Assembly (NCBI RefSeq): GCF_002091635.1
Contig: NZ_BDAC01000024.1
Span: 1-64,000, forward strand
DNA: 64,000 nucleotides
Direction: 5' to 3'
Origin: Pseudomonas indica NBRC 103045
Lineage (GTDB): Bacteria > Pseudomonadota > Gammaproteobacteria > Pseudomonadales > Pseudomonadaceae
The notes under the pieces were generated by a model. The model made no database searches, was not told the DNA's origin, and saw nothing but the letters and a program-made list of their open reading frames with translations. Made by a program: the position numbers and the translations under genes. Within the stretch, counting starts at the first letter, position 1; every line of letters begins with the position of its first letter. Positions 25,246 through 35,304 of the stretch are shown one piece after another.

Positions 25246-25815
25246 TCAGCTGACGAAGCCGGCCTCCAGTTGTGCCTTCACCGCCGGCCATTCGCGGTCG
25301 GTGATGCTGTACAGCACACTGTCGTCCAGGCGGCCGTCGGCCAGCCGCCGATGGTTGCGCAGCAGCCCTTCGCGCTGCGCGCCGAGTTTCTCGATGGAGC
25401 GCTGGGCACGCAGGTTGCTCGCCGCGGTTTTCAGTTGCACCCGCACCAGCTCCCATTCCTCGAAGGCGTGCCTGAGCATCAGGTACTTGATCGAGGCGTT
25501 CAGCCCGCTGCCGTGCTGGGCGCGGTCGAGCCAGGTCCAGCCGATCTCGGCCGCCGGCAGCACCGGCATGAAGTCGGCGAAACGGGTGGTCCCGACCAGT
25601 GCATCCCCCAGGCGGATGGCGAACACCAGGGCGCGCTCCTCGCGTTGTTCGGCGAGCCCCTGGCGGTACCAGTCCGGCCGCAGCGAGCCGTTCATATAGA
25701 TGTGCAGGTCGCGATTGGCTTCTGCGAGTGTCACCAGCGCCGGAATGTCCGATTCGCTCAGCGGCTCCAGGCGCAACGCGCCACGCTGCAGGATGACTGG
25801 ATTGGCTTTGAACAT
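25246..25815 (-). CDS. GNAT family N-acetyltransferase
   Basis: A 189-residue protein of the RimJ/RimL-like acetyltransferase group: N-terminal LEPLSESDIPAL, a VGTTRFADF strand, and the acetyl-CoA-binding region near LNASIKYLMLRHAFEEW with the late NLRAQRSIEKLGA motif. The substrate is unknown. AGGAG seven bases before ATG 25815 decides the start against an in-frame ATG at 25860. Confidence 0.8.
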   Translation of the reverse strand: MFKANPVILQRGALRLEPLSESDIPALVTLAEANRDLHIYMNGSLRPDWYRQGLAEQREERALVFAIRLGDALVGTTRFADFMPVLPAAEIGWTWLDRAQHGSGLNASIKYLMLRHAFEEWELVRVQLKTAASNLRAQRSIEKLGAQREGLLRNHRRLADGRLDDSVLYSITDREWPAVKAQLEAGFVS

Positions 25816-26039
25816 CTGCGGCTCCTGAATTCGACAACGCAAAAGAGACTCTGCTGACATCAGAGCCTCGGGGCACCGGGAAGTGCCCTTCGAAGGTCTC
25901 TCGACCCGGGATCTTCATCGACCATCCCTGATCGACCCGCCCAAACGCTATCAGCCCGTTCTCCGCCGCTCAAGGGAGCCTTCTACCTTGGTCGCAGTGG
26001 CCTGACGGCCGGCCCGTTTGCTGCGAAACTGGCAACAGG

Positions 26040-26101
26040 TCCCGGCGCGCTTGCGCCGGGCAGGAATCGGTGGGGCCCGCCGTGCAGTCGCCGGGCCTTT
26101 T
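26040..26101 (+). promoter_or_regulatory. Two hairpins in the leader of the sensor kinase gene
   Basis: CCCGGCGC/GCGCCGGG forms a tight hairpin around 26041-26060. GGCCCG (26074-26079) and CGGGCC (26092-26097) form a second, followed directly by TTTT (26098-26101), 14 bases before the ATG. This could be an attenuator or the end of a small RNA from 25860-26100. Otherwise the 300 bases before the gene show nothing recognisable. Confidence 0.4.
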
Positions 26102-26115
26102 CAGTCGGAGTTCGC

Positions 26116-29100
26116 ATGTCGTTGTCCAGCGGGCTGATCGCCCTGGTCGCCCTGGCCTACATGGCCATCATGTTTTCCATCGCCTTCTATGGCGACCGCC
26201 GCCGCGCGCCCATGCCGCCGAAAGTGCGCGCCTGGGTCTACAGTCTTTCGCTGGCGGTGTATTGCACCAGTTGGACCTTCTTCGGCGCGGTGGGCCAGGC
26301 TGCCGAACAGCTCTGGGCATTCCTGCCGATCTACCTCGGCCCGGTGCTGTTGTTGCTGTTCGCGCCCTGGGTGCTGCAGAAGATGGTGATGATCAGCAAG
26401 CAGGAGAACATCACGTCCATCGCCGACTTCATCGCCGCCCGCTACGGCAAGTCGCAGTCCCTGGCGGTGGTGGTGGCGCTGATCTGCCTGGTCGGGGTGC
26501 TGCCCTACATCGCCTTGCAGCTCAAGGGCATCGTCCTCGGGGTGAACCTGCTCACCGGCGCCGGCGCCGACTCCACCGGCACTCGCGCCCAGGACACCGC
26601 GCTGATCGTCTCGGTGGTACTGGCGCTGTTCACCATCCTCTTCGGTACCCGCACGCTGGACGTCACCGAGCACCACCGGGGGATGGTCCTGGCCATCGCT
26701 TTCGAATCCTTGGTCAAGCTGCTGGCCTTCCTCGCCGTCGGCGCCTTCGTCACCTACGGTCTCTACGACGGCTTCGACGATCTGCTCAGCCAGGCGCGCA
26801 ACGCCCCGCAATTGGATGCCTTCTGGGCCGAGGCGGTGAACTGGCCGGCGATGCTGGTGCAGACCGGCATGGCGATGATCGCCATCGTCTGCCTGCCGCG
26901 GCAGTTCCACGTGACCGTGGTGGAAAACACCGCGCCCGAAGACCTCAAGTTGGCGCGCTGGGTGTTCCCCACCTACCTGTTGCTGGCCGCGCTGTTCGTC
27001 GTACCCATCGCCCTGGCCGGGCAGATGCTGTTGCCGCCGGGGCTGATCCCGGATTCCTTCGTGATCAGCCTGCCGCTGGCCGAAGCCCATCCGGCCCTGG
27101 CGCTGCTGGCCTTCATCGGCGGTGCCTCGGCGGCCACCGGCATGGTCATCGTCGCCTCGGTGGCGCTGTCCACGATGATCTCCAACGACATGCTGCTGCC
27201 CTGGCTGCTGCGCCGGAAGACCACCGAGCAGCCGTTCGAGGCGTTCCGCCACTGGATGCTCACCGCCCGCCGCGTCAGCATCGTGCTGATCCTGCTGCTG
27301 GCCTACGTCTGCTACCGCCTGCTGGGTTCCAGCGCCAGCCTGGCGACCATCGGCCAGATCGCCTTCGCCGCCATCGGCCAGTTGGCGCCGGCGATGTTCG
27401 GCGCCCTGGTGTGGAAGCAGGCCAACCGCCGTGGCGTGTTCGCCGGCCTGGCCGCCGGCGCTTTCATCTGGGGCTACACCCTGGTGCTGCCACTGGCCGC
27501 ACGCGGTTTCGGCTGGCCGCTGGAAAGCTTCCCCGGCCTGCGGACGATCCTCTACCAGCCGCTGTGGCTGGACATCGACCCGCTGACGCGCGGCGTGGTG
27601 CTGTCCCTGGCCGGCAACATCATGCTGTTCACCTGGGTCTCCTACTTCTCCCGCACACGGGTCTCCGAGCACTGGCAGGCTGGACGCTTCATCGGCCAGG
27701 AGTTCGGCGTCAAACCGAGCGGGCGCAGCCTGCTGGCGGTGCAGGTGGGCGACCTGCTGACCCTCGCCGCGCGCTTCGTCGGCGAGGAACGGGCACGGGA
27801 CAGCTTCCAGCGCTTCGCCCAGCGCCAGGGCAAGACCTTCGAACCGCAGCAGAATGCCAACAGCGACTGGATCGCCCATACCGAACGCCTGCTCGCCGGC
27901 GTACTCGGCGCCTCCTCCACCCGGGCGGTGGTCAAGGCCGCCATCGAAGGCCGCGAGATGCAGGTCGAGGATGTGGTACGCATCGTCGACGAAGCCTCCG
28001 AGGTGCTGCAGTTCAACCGCGCCCTGCTGCAAGGCGCCATCGAGAACATCACCCAGGGCATCAGCGTGGTCGATCAGTCGCTGCGCCTGGTGGCCTGGAA
28101 CCACCGCTACCTGGAGCTGTTCGCCTATCCCGAGGGCCTGATCTCGGTCGGCCGGCCGATCGCCGACATCATCCGCTACAACGCCGAGCGCGGCCTGTGC
28201 GGCCCCGGCGACGTGGAGGGTCATGTCGAGCGCCGCCTGTACTGGATGCGCCAGGGCCGCCCGCACACCTCCGAGCGGCTGTTCCCCAACGGCCGGGTCA
28301 TCGAGCTGATCGGCAATCCCATGCCAGGCGGCGGCTTCGTCATGAGCTTCACCGACATCACCGCCTTCCGCCAGGCCGAGCAGGCGCTGATCGATGCCAA
28401 CGAAAGCCTGGAGCAACGCGTCGCCGAGCGGACCCAGGAACTCTCGCAATTGAACCAGGCGCTAATCGAGGCGAAGAGCACGGCGGAGGCGGCCAACCAG
28501 TCGAAGACCCGCTTCCTCGCCGCGGTCAGCCACGACCTGATGCAGCCGCTCAACGCCGCACGGCTGTTCTCCGCCGCCCTCTCCCACCAGGAAGACGCCC
28601 TGCCGCCAGCGGCCCAGGACCTCGTCCGCCACCTCGACAGTTCGCTGCGCTCGGCGGAAGACCTGATCGCCGACCTGCTGGATATCTCGCGCCTGGAAAG
28701 CGGCCGGGTGACGCCGGAGCGCAGCGCCTTCCCGCTCAGTGCACTGTTCGACACCCTCGGCGCCGAGTTCAAGGTGCTGGCCCAGGAGCAAGGCATCGAC
28801 TTCCGTGTGTGCGGCAGCCGGCTGCTGGTGGAGAGCGACATGAAACTGCTGCGCCGGGTGCTGCAGAACTTCCTGACCAACGCCTTCCGCTACGCCAAGG
28901 GCCAGGTGCTGCTCGGCGTACGCCGCGAGGGCAAGCAGTTGCGCCTGGAGGTCTGGGACCGCGGTCCCGGTATCCCGGAAGACAAACGCAAGGAAATCTT
29001 CGAGGAGTTCAAGCGCCTCGACAGCCACCAGACCCGCGCGGAAAAGGGCCTCGGTCTCGGTCTGGCGATTGCCGACGGCCTGTGCCGGGTGCTCGGCCAT

Positions 29101-29595
29101 CGCCTGGAAGTGCGCTCCTGGCCCGGCCGCGGCAGCGTGTTCAGCGTCAGCGTGCCCCTCGCCAGGAGCCTCTCCGCGCCGGCCGTCGCCAAGGTCGCCC
29201 AGGCCATCGACGGCCAGCCCCTCAGCGGCACCCAGGTGCTCTGCATCGACAACGAGGACAGCATCCTCACCGGCATGCACAGCCTGCTGTCGCGCTGGGG
29301 CTGCCAGGTCTGGACCGCGCGCAACCGCCTGGAGTGCGAGCATCTGCTCGACGAGGACGTGCGCCCGCAACTGGCATTGGTGGATTACCACCTCGACGAG
29401 GGCGAAACCGGCACCGAGCTGATGGCCTGGCTGCGCACCCGCCTCGGCGTACCGCTGCCCGGCGTGGTGATCAGCGCCGACGCCCGTCCCGAGCTGGTCA
29501 CCGAGGTGCATGCGGCCGGCCTCGACTACCTGAGCAAGCCGGTCAAGCCCGCCGCCCTGCGCGCGCTGCTCAGCCGCCACGTGGCGCTGCGCTGA
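26116..29595 (+). CDS. mxtR: MxtR/CrbS-like hybrid sensor kinase with SLC5 transporter domain
   Basis: A 1159-residue membrane sensor. About thirteen helices form a sodium:solute symporter-like (SLC5) module (residues 1 to about 540). A PAS region follows, then a HisKA domain with phosphoacceptor H806 in SHDLMQP, an HATPase domain (NFLTNAFRYAKG, GLGLGLAIADG), and a receiver domain with D1090 in LVDYHLDE. This order matches CrbS/MxtR, which with response regulator CrbR/ErdR controls acetyl-CoA synthetase and acetate use (family knowledge). GGAG stands before ATG 26116. The partner regulator is not in this window. Confidence 0.85.
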   Translation: MSLSSGLIALVALAYMAIMFSIAFYGDRRRAPMPPKVRAWVYSLSLAVYCTSWTFFGAVGQAAEQLWAFLPIYLGPVLLLLFAPWVLQKMVMISKQENITSIADFIAARYGKSQSLAVVVALICLVGVLPYIALQLKGIVLGVNLLTGAGADSTGTRAQDTALIVSVVLALFTILFGTRTLDVTEHHRGMVLAIAFESLVKLLAFLAVGAFVTYGLYDGFDDLLSQARNAPQLDAFWAEAVNWPAMLVQTGMAMIAIVCLPRQFHVTVVENTAPEDLKLARWVFPTYLLLAALFVVPIALAGQMLLPPGLIPDSFVISLPLAEAHPALALLAFIGGASAATGMVIVASVALSTMISNDMLLPWLLRRKTTEQPFEAFRHWMLTARRVSIVLILLLAYVCYRLLGSSASLATIGQIAFAAIGQLAPAMFGALVWKQANRRGVFAGLAAGAFIWGYTLVLPLAARGFGWPLESFPGLRTILYQPLWLDIDPLTRGVVLSLAGNIMLFTWVSYFSRTRVSEHWQAGRFIGQEFGVKPSGRSLLAVQVGDLLTLAARFVGEERARDSFQRFAQRQGKTFEPQQNANSDWIAHTERLLAGVLGASSTRAVVKAAIEGREMQVEDVVRIVDEASEVLQFNRALLQGAIENITQGISVVDQSLRLVAWNHRYLELFAYPEGLISVGRPIADIIRYNAERGLCGPGDVEGHVERRLYWMRQGRPHTSERLFPNGRVIELIGNPMPGGGFVMSFTDITAFRQAEQALIDANESLEQRVAERTQELSQLNQALIEAKSTAEAANQSKTRFLAAVSHDLMQPLNAARLFSAALSHQEDALPPAAQDLVRHLDSSLRSAEDLIADLLDISRLESGRVTPERSAFPLSALFDTLGAEFKVLAQEQGIDFRVCGSRLLVESDMKLLRRVLQNFLTNAFRYAKGQVLLGVRREGKQLRLEVWDRGPGIPEDKRKEIFEEFKRLDSHQTRAEKGLGLGLAIADGLCRVLGHRLEVRSWPGRGSVFSVSVPLARSLSAPAVAKVAQAIDGQPLSGTQVLCIDNEDSILTGMHSLLSRWGCQVWTARNRLECEHLLDEDVRPQLALVDYHLDEGETGTELMAWLRTRLGVPLPGVVISADARPELVTEVHAAGLDYLSKPVKPAALRALLSRHVALR

Positions 29596-29671
29596 GCGGC
29601 GCTTGACCTGCGGCAATCCGCCGGATTGCCGGGCGGCTAGACTTGCGTCCAGAACCTCTCAAGGACGCGCC

Positions 29672-30931
29672 ATGCCGATCACCTCGGAGCTGTTGTTGAA
29701 CCTGGCCACCGCCCTCGCGCTGGGCCTGCTGATCGGCGCCGAGCGCGGCTGGAGTGCCCGCGAAATCGACGACAACCGACTGGTGGCGGGCATCCGCACC
29801 TTCGGCCTGGCCGGCCTGCTCGGCGGCGTGGCGGCCTTGCTCGGTAGCCACTATGGGGCGCCGGCCTGGATCGCCGTGCTGGCGGTACTCGGCCTGCTGC
29901 TGGTGGCCGGCTACATCGGTGACCTGGTCCTTACCCGCGACCAGGGCATGACCAGCGAAATCGCCCTGCTGCTGACCTTCCTGCTCGGCAGCCTGGCGCT
30001 GTTCGACCACCGCGCCCTGGCCGCCGGCGGCGCGGTGGTGGTGGCCCTGCTGCTGAGCCTGAAACAGCCGCTGCACGCGGCGTTGCAACGGTTGTCCGCC
30101 GACGAACTGTCCGGTGCGCTCAAGTTGCTGTTCATCTCGCTGGTGTTGTTGCCGGTGCTGCCGGACCGGACCTATGGCCCGTGGGCCGTCTTCAACCCCT
30201 ACGTGACCTGGTGGATGGTGGTGCTGATCACCGGTATCGGCTTCGCCGCCTACGTGGCGATCCGCCTGGTCGGCACGCGCCGGGGACTGCTGCTCACCGC
30301 CCTGCTCGGCGGCATCGTCTCGTCCACCGCCATGACCCTGACCCTGGCCCGCCTGCATGTGCACCGGCCGCTGAACACGCTGCTGGCAGCCGGGTTGCTG
30401 GCGACCTCTGCCTTGATGTTTCCCCGGGTGTTACTGGAAGTCGGGCTGGTCAACGCCAACCTGCTGCCAACCCTGCTCTGGCCGCTGGGCAGCGCCATGC
30501 TGGTGTATGCCGCTGGCGCCCTGCTGTATTTTCGCCACACCGGCCGGGAAGTTGCCGGGGAAGCCGAACCGCCCCTGAAGAACCCGTTCGAGATCGGCCC
30601 GGCTTTGCGCTTCGCCGCGCTGCTGGTGGCGATCCTGTTCCTGGTGGAGGCGGCGCGGCGATTTCTCGGCGAGACCGGGGTGTACATCGTCGCCCTGCTG
30701 GCCGGACTGACCGACGTCGACGCCATTACCTTGTCCCTGGCGCGCAACGCCCACCAAGAGTTGGCCGGCGATGTCGCCGTACAGGGCATCTTCCTCGCCG
30801 TCCTGAGCAACAGCCTGGTGAAAGGTGGGCTGATCGTCCTGATCGGAGGGCGCCAACTGGCCCTGCGCACCCTGCCGGTGATGGCCGGCGGATTGCTCGC
30901 GGGGGTGGTGGCGCTGGTTCTGGTGAACTGA
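29672..30931 (+). CDS. MgtC/SapB-like and DUF4010 membrane protein
   Basis: A 419-residue protein with about twelve membrane helices. The N-terminal third (LGLLIGAERGWSARE, then GIRTFGLAGLLGG) matches the MgtC/SapB hydrophobic region. The rest matches DUF4010, including GGIVSSTAMTLTLAR and a LTDVDAITLSLAR motif. Function is unknown; transport is often presumed. It converges with the MerR gene, with adjoining stop codons. Confidence 0.75.
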   Translation: MPITSELLLNLATALALGLLIGAERGWSAREIDDNRLVAGIRTFGLAGLLGGVAALLGSHYGAPAWIAVLAVLGLLLVAGYIGDLVLTRDQGMTSEIALLLTFLLGSLALFDHRALAAGGAVVVALLLSLKQPLHAALQRLSADELSGALKLLFISLVLLPVLPDRTYGPWAVFNPYVTWWMVVLITGIGFAAYVAIRLVGTRRGLLLTALLGGIVSSTAMTLTLARLHVHRPLNTLLAAGLLATSALMFPRVLLEVGLVNANLLPTLLWPLGSAMLVYAAGALLYFRHTGREVAGEAEPPLKNPFEIGPALRFAALLVAILFLVEAARRFLGETGVYIVALLAGLTDVDAITLSLARNAHQELAGDVAVQGIFLAVLSNSLVKGGLIVLIGGRQLALRTLPVMAGGLLAGVVALVLVN

Positions 30932-31744
30932 TCAGGCCGGTTTGAGAAAGCCCTGCAGCAACTGACTGACCCGCTCGCTCAGTTCGCGGTTGGCGGCCAC
31001 TTGCAGCCCACGCGCCAGCTCGGCCTCGACCACCTGCTCTACCAGCGGGCGCAGTTGCAGCAGTTGATCGCTGAGGCGCTCCAGTTCGTCCACGTGCGGC
31101 AGCGAGGCGCTGAGCAGCGGGTTGACCAGTTGCCCGACGATCATTCTCACGATGCCCGCCGAGACCTGTTCGACATGCCCGCGAATCTCGCCGAGCTGCG
31201 CCAGCAGCACTGGCAGCGGCAGGCCGGCGCGGAACAATTGCAGGCCGGCGGCGAACAGACGCGGACTGGGAACCCGCAAGCGATCCCCGGCGAACTCCAG
31301 CAACCCCAGGGCCAGCGCCTGCTCCATCACCTCCTCGGTCAACGCCTCGCCGAACAGCGCCTGCAATTCGTCGAAACCGAGCATGTCCGCCGCTTCCGGC
31401 TGGCCGGGGCCGAGGATGGCCTTTTCCAGGCCGAGCACATGGGCCAGGTCGCGTCCCTGCTCCCAGGCATCGAGCAATTCGCGGATGCTGGCGATGGTGT
31501 AGCCGCGCTCGAGCAACTGGCCAATCAACCGCAGACGCGCCAGATGCTCGCTGCCGTAGATGCCGACCCGCCCGCGCCGCTCCGGGGGCGGCAGCAGGCC
31601 GCGATCTTGATAGGCGCGCACATTGCGCACCGTGGTCTGCGCAGCCTGGGCCAGTTCGTCGACGGTGAATTCCCGAGCGACGGCGGTTGTCGGCGCAACG
31701 GCCATGCCCAGCAGGCGTTTGAGGCGTTCGGGGGTCTTCTTCAT
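30932..31744 (-). CDS. MerR family transcriptional regulator
   Basis: A 270-residue regulator. The winged helix-turn-helix lies at residues 25-95 (FTVDELAQAAQTTVRNVRAYQDRGLLPPP, then a YGSEHLARLRLI wing). A long helical C-terminal domain without a cysteine metal site argues against metal sensing. The divergent alpha/beta hydrolase gene upstream is a possible target. ATG 31744 is the first methionine before the conserved domain. Confidence 0.8.
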   Translation of the reverse strand: MKKTPERLKRLLGMAVAPTTAVAREFTVDELAQAAQTTVRNVRAYQDRGLLPPPERRGRVGIYGSEHLARLRLIGQLLERGYTIASIRELLDAWEQGRDLAHVLGLEKAILGPGQPEAADMLGFDELQALFGEALTEEVMEQALALGLLEFAGDRLRVPSPRLFAAGLQLFRAGLPLPVLLAQLGEIRGHVEQVSAGIVRMIVGQLVNPLLSASLPHVDELERLSDQLLQLRPLVEQVVEAELARGLQVAANRELSERVSQLLQGFLKPA

Positions 31745-31889
31745 GACGGCGATGATAGCGACACGACCGTTCCGCCGACAGCTCCACCCGCGCCCATGCC
31801 TGTCCAAGCCAGGGAGCGACCCGACTTTCCGCCGGCTGTCGGGACTTGGCCGGCCTCTCACAATGGCCGGAACGAACGGGAGGCACCTC

Positions 31890-32810
31890 ATGGAGAAAAC
31901 CCTGTTGCGCGTGCGCGGCGATGGCGTCGAGCTGGCGGTCTACCGCTGGGGCAACCCGCGCGGCGTGCCCGTGCTGCTGGTGCACGGTTACCCGGACAAC
32001 CACCGCACCTGGCTACCGCTGGTTAACGCACTGGCCGACGAGTTCCAGGTCTTCGCCTACGACGTGCGTGGCTTCGGCGCCTCGGACAAGCCCCGCGGTT
32101 ACCGCCACTACCGGCTTCGGCATCTGGGCCGCGACCTGGAGGCAGTATTACGGGCGATCAGCCCCAGCCGCCCGGTGCACCTGGTGGCCCACGACTGGGG
32201 CTCGATCCAGGCCTGGGAAACAGTGACCGAGCCCCATTGCGCGCCGCTGCTGGCGTCCTACACCAGCCTTTCCGGGCCCTGCCTCGACCACGTCAGCCAC
32301 TGGATGCGCAGCGCCCTGCGCCAGCCCGGACGCCGTTGGGCAGCCCTCGGCCAACTGCTGCACTCCTGGTACATCGCTTTCTTCCATCTGCCGTGGCTGC
32401 CGGAGCTGAGTTGGCGGCTGGGCATGGCGCGGCTGTGGCCCGGACTGATCCGTCGCCTGGAGGGCGTCGCGCCGGACGCCAATCCCTGTCAGCTCGCCGA
32501 TGGCTGCAACGGCGTGCAGCTCTACCGCGCCAACTTCTTCCGCAGCCTGACCCGACCTCGGCAACGCGCCACGCAGGTGCCGGTCCAGTTGATCGTGCCG
32601 ACCCGCGACCTGTTCGTGCGGCCGGCCCTGTTCGAGGAATTGCCGCGCTGGACCGAGCAGCTACAGGTGCGGGAAGTGCCGGCCGGCCATTGGCGGTTGC
32701 TCATCGAAGGCAAGGCGCTGGCCACATGGGTACGGGAATTCGTGAGGGAGCGGGAAGGGGCCCTATCAGCGGAGCCTGCCGCCCGTAAGCGGGTTGGGCA
32801 AGTGGGTTAA
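31890..32810 (+). CDS. Alpha/beta hydrolase, epoxide hydrolase-like
   Basis: A 306-residue protein. LVHGYPDNHRTW forms the oxyanion region, and the nucleophile position holds aspartate (D102 in HDWGS), as in epoxide hydrolases and haloalkane dehalogenases. The acid (VPTRDLFV) and histidine (AGHW) positions are present. The substrate cannot be read. GGGAGG stands before ATG 31890. Divergent from the MerR gene. Confidence 0.8.
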   Translation: MEKTLLRVRGDGVELAVYRWGNPRGVPVLLVHGYPDNHRTWLPLVNALADEFQVFAYDVRGFGASDKPRGYRHYRLRHLGRDLEAVLRAISPSRPVHLVAHDWGSIQAWETVTEPHCAPLLASYTSLSGPCLDHVSHWMRSALRQPGRRWAALGQLLHSWYIAFFHLPWLPELSWRLGMARLWPGLIRRLEGVAPDANPCQLADGCNGVQLYRANFFRSLTRPRQRATQVPVQLIVPTRDLFVRPALFEELPRWTEQLQVREVPAGHWRLLIEGKALATWVREFVREREGALSAEPAARKRVGQVG

Positions 32811-32829
32811 GCGTGCGGCGACGTTCCAC

Positions 32830-32851
32830 GGGCGGATAAATCCGCCCCTAC
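32830..32851 (-). repeat. REP element
   Basis: A GGGCGGATAAATCCGCCCCTAC palindrome (inverse GTAG type) lies between the converging hydrolase and rmuC genes. Confidence 0.75.
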
Positions 32852-32863
32852 ATCCACTGGCCC

Positions 32864-34348
32864 TTACTCCGCCCTCTCCGCCTCAGAGTCGAACAACGGC
32901 AGGACGCCGGCGGCACGCTCCAGCAGATCGGCCGGCAAGGTCTTGCTGGCACGGGCGCCGAGCAGCTTGAGGTTTTCCACCCGGCTGACCAGATTGCCGC
33001 GACCGTCCACCAGCTTATTGCGGGCGGAGGCGTAGGCACGGTCCAGTTGCTGCAGGCGGCTGCCCATTTCGTCGAGGTCCTGCACGAAGGCGACGAACTT
33101 GTCGTAGAGCTGCCCGGCACGCTCGGCGATCTCGCGGGCGTTCTGGCTCTGCCGCTCCTGGCGCCACAGGCTGTCGATCACCCGCAAAGTGGCGAGCAAG
33201 GTGGTCGGGCTGACGATCACCACATGCTTTTCATAAGCTTCCTGGAACAGCCCCGGATCGGCCTGCAAGGCGGCGGCGAAGGCCGCTTCGATGGGCACGA
33301 AGAGCAGGACGAAATCCAGGCTGTGCAATCCTTCCAGGCGCTGGTAGTCCTTCACCGAGAGGCCGCGCAGGTGGTTGCGCAGGGACAGGACATGCTGGCG
33401 GAGCGCCTGGGTGCGGCTTTCCTCATCCTCGGCGGCGGTCAGGGCCTGGAACGCGGTCAGGCTGACCTTGGCGTCCACCACCACCTGCTTGTCGCCGGGC
33501 AACTGGATCACCACGTCCGGCTGGAAGCGCTCGCCCTCGCTGCTCTTCAGGCTGACCTGGGTCTGGTACTCGCGACCCTTCTCCAGTCCGGCGTGTTCGA
33601 GCACCCGCTCCAGCACCAGTTCGCCCCAGTTGCCCTGGGTCTTCTGCCCTTGCAGGGCGCGGGTCAGGTTGGTCGCCTCCTCGCCCAGGCGCTGGTTCAG
33701 CTGTTGCAGCCGCTCCAGTTCCCTGGCCAGGGAGAAACGCTCGCGCGCTTCCTGCTGATAGCTCTCCTCGACGCGCTTCTCGAAGGATTGGATGCGCTCC
33801 TTGAGCGGGTCGAGCAACTGGCCGAGGCGCTGCTGACTGTTCTCGGCGAAACGTTGTTCGCGCTCGTCGAAGATCCGCCCGGCCAGTTCGGCGAACTGCG
33901 CCCGCAGGTCGTCACGCGCGGCCTGCAAGTCTCCCAGGCGCTGCTCGTGCGCCTGCTGCTGCTCGCGCAGCTCGGCTGCCAGGGCGGCCCGCTCGCTATC
34001 CAACCGGCGCAGTTCGGCATCCTTGCGCTCGCGCTCGGTATTCCAGGCCTGCAAGGCTTCCCGTGCGCTGGTGCGCTCCACTTGCAACAGCTCGACCTCG
34101 CGGCGCAGCGCCGCCAGCTCGGCCTGCTGGCCGGCCTTCACTTCATTCAGGTAGGCGGTTTCGTCGCGGGCGGCATCCAGTTGGGCGGTCAGCCCTTCCA
34201 TCGCCAATTGAGCATTGGCCAGGCGCTCTTCCAGCAACGCCCTGGCCGCCGGATCGGCAGCGCGACGCCACAGCATCCAGGCCAGCAGGCCGAACGGCAC
34301 GGCCGCGCTGGCGAAACCGATCAGCAGGGGGATGGGATCGAAAGGCAT
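32864..34348 (-). CDS. rmuC: DNA recombination protein RmuC
   Basis: A 494-residue protein. It has an N-terminal membrane anchor, a long coiled coil (about 40-210), and the RmuC nuclease-like domain (about 215-430) with NWGELVLERVLEHAGLEKG and QPDVVIQLPGDKQVVVDAKVSL. RmuC limits sequence inversions at short inverted repeats and lies in the restriction-like nuclease fold. Length is normal. Confidence 0.9.
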   Translation of the reverse strand: MPFDPIPLLIGFASAAVPFGLLAWMLWRRAADPAARALLEERLANAQLAMEGLTAQLDAARDETAYLNEVKAGQQAELAALRREVELLQVERTSAREALQAWNTERERKDAELRRLDSERAALAAELREQQQAHEQRLGDLQAARDDLRAQFAELAGRIFDEREQRFAENSQQRLGQLLDPLKERIQSFEKRVEESYQQEARERFSLARELERLQQLNQRLGEEATNLTRALQGQKTQGNWGELVLERVLEHAGLEKGREYQTQVSLKSSEGERFQPDVVIQLPGDKQVVVDAKVSLTAFQALTAAEDEESRTQALRQHVLSLRNHLRGLSVKDYQRLEGLHSLDFVLLFVPIEAAFAAALQADPGLFQEAYEKHVVIVSPTTLLATLRVIDSLWRQERQSQNAREIAERAGQLYDKFVAFVQDLDEMGSRLQQLDRAYASARNKLVDGRGNLVSRVENLKLLGARASKTLPADLLERAAGVLPLFDSEAERAE

Positions 34349-34400
34349 GGGACGGCTCCGCGCGAGGTTGCCGGGCAGTATACCCAGCCGCGCGGGCAGG

Positions 34401-34823
34401 TCAGGTACGGACTGGCAGGCGGTTCAGCAAACGACGGGCTTCGTGGGAGCCCTGGGCGACCGCCTGTTCCAGCCAGAAACGCGCCTGTTCCGGCTCGTTC
34501 ACGTGGGGCTGGGTGCAGAGCCGGCCGAGCTCCACCTGGGCGCGGCGGTCGCCGGCGCGGGCGGCCTGGCGCAGCAGTTCGAAGCCGATACGACGGTCGC
34601 GGGCATTGCCACAGTCGCGGCAGAGCAACTGCCCCAGGCGACTCTGGGCAACCACCACGCCTTGGCGCGCCGGCTGCTTGAGCAACTCGCCGGCGAAGCG
34701 CTTGACGCGCGGCGCATGGCCCAGGCGCGGACTGTCCAGCAGCCAGAGCGCGACGCGCAACGGCAAGCCGGGACGGGCATCGGTGGATTCGAGAGTCGGG
34801 GATGGCAGCGGGCGAGGCTTCAT
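34401..34823 (-). CDS. Sel1-like/TPR repeat protein
   Basis: A 140-residue soluble protein. Two to three Sel1-like units are visible (AQSRLGQLLCRDCGNARDRR, LLRQAARAGDRRAQVELGRL, WLEQAVAQGSHEARRLL). It may act in protein interaction. It is probably co-transcribed with rmuC, 52 bases further on. No signal peptide. Confidence 0.65.
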   Translation of the reverse strand: MKPRPLPSPTLESTDARPGLPLRVALWLLDSPRLGHAPRVKRFAGELLKQPARQGVVVAQSRLGQLLCRDCGNARDRRIGFELLRQAARAGDRRAQVELGRLCTQPHVNEPEQARFWLEQAVAQGSHEARRLLNRLPVRT

Positions 34824-35261
34824 GAGAACAGAGGCAGGCCGAAGAGGCTGCGCACTGTACTCCTTTTTTCTCGCGGGTAAAGACTTGTCAAAACTGCTCG
34901 ACGCTGTTCTCAGAATTGCTCCTGTGACAATCCACAGAAGCTGTGGATAACTCCGTGGACAAATCCATAAGACGGGTCCAAAACCCCGATGAATCGGGCC
35001 TTCGCATTAGATTGACGATTTTTTCACCAAAGAAAAAATCCATATTTTTCATTGGCTTATTAAAAGCCTTCCGAGAATCAACCAGTTACGAAGGATTGTG
35101 ACAGTGGGTTGACAAACAATCGCTCTATTGTGCAAAAGTCCCTTCGCCGGCAGGCTTTCGAGACCCGGCGGAGCCCTTTCCGACGCGGGTTTCAGCGATT
35201 TTTCACCACGCCACCGATCACAAAGACAGAGTGATACAGTCGACATTTTTCCAGCCAAACC
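34824..35261. other. A/T-rich intergenic region, no gene supported
   Basis: About 480 bases separate two divergent genes. It is A/T-richer than its surroundings and includes a TTTTTTCACCAAAGAAAAAAT stretch and a TTGACA at about 35110 without a good -10. No RNA gene is recognised. Confidence 0.5.
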
Positions 35262-35267
35262 TATAAT
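35240..35267 (+). promoter_or_regulatory. Candidate sigma-70 promoter
   Basis: TCGACA (35240-35245) and a perfect TATAAT (35262-35267) are spaced by 16 bases, 38 bases before the next ATG. Confidence 0.6.
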
Positions 35268-35304
35268 GGCCGCGTGCCAATGAAGGCACCTGGAGATCGA
35301 CCGC

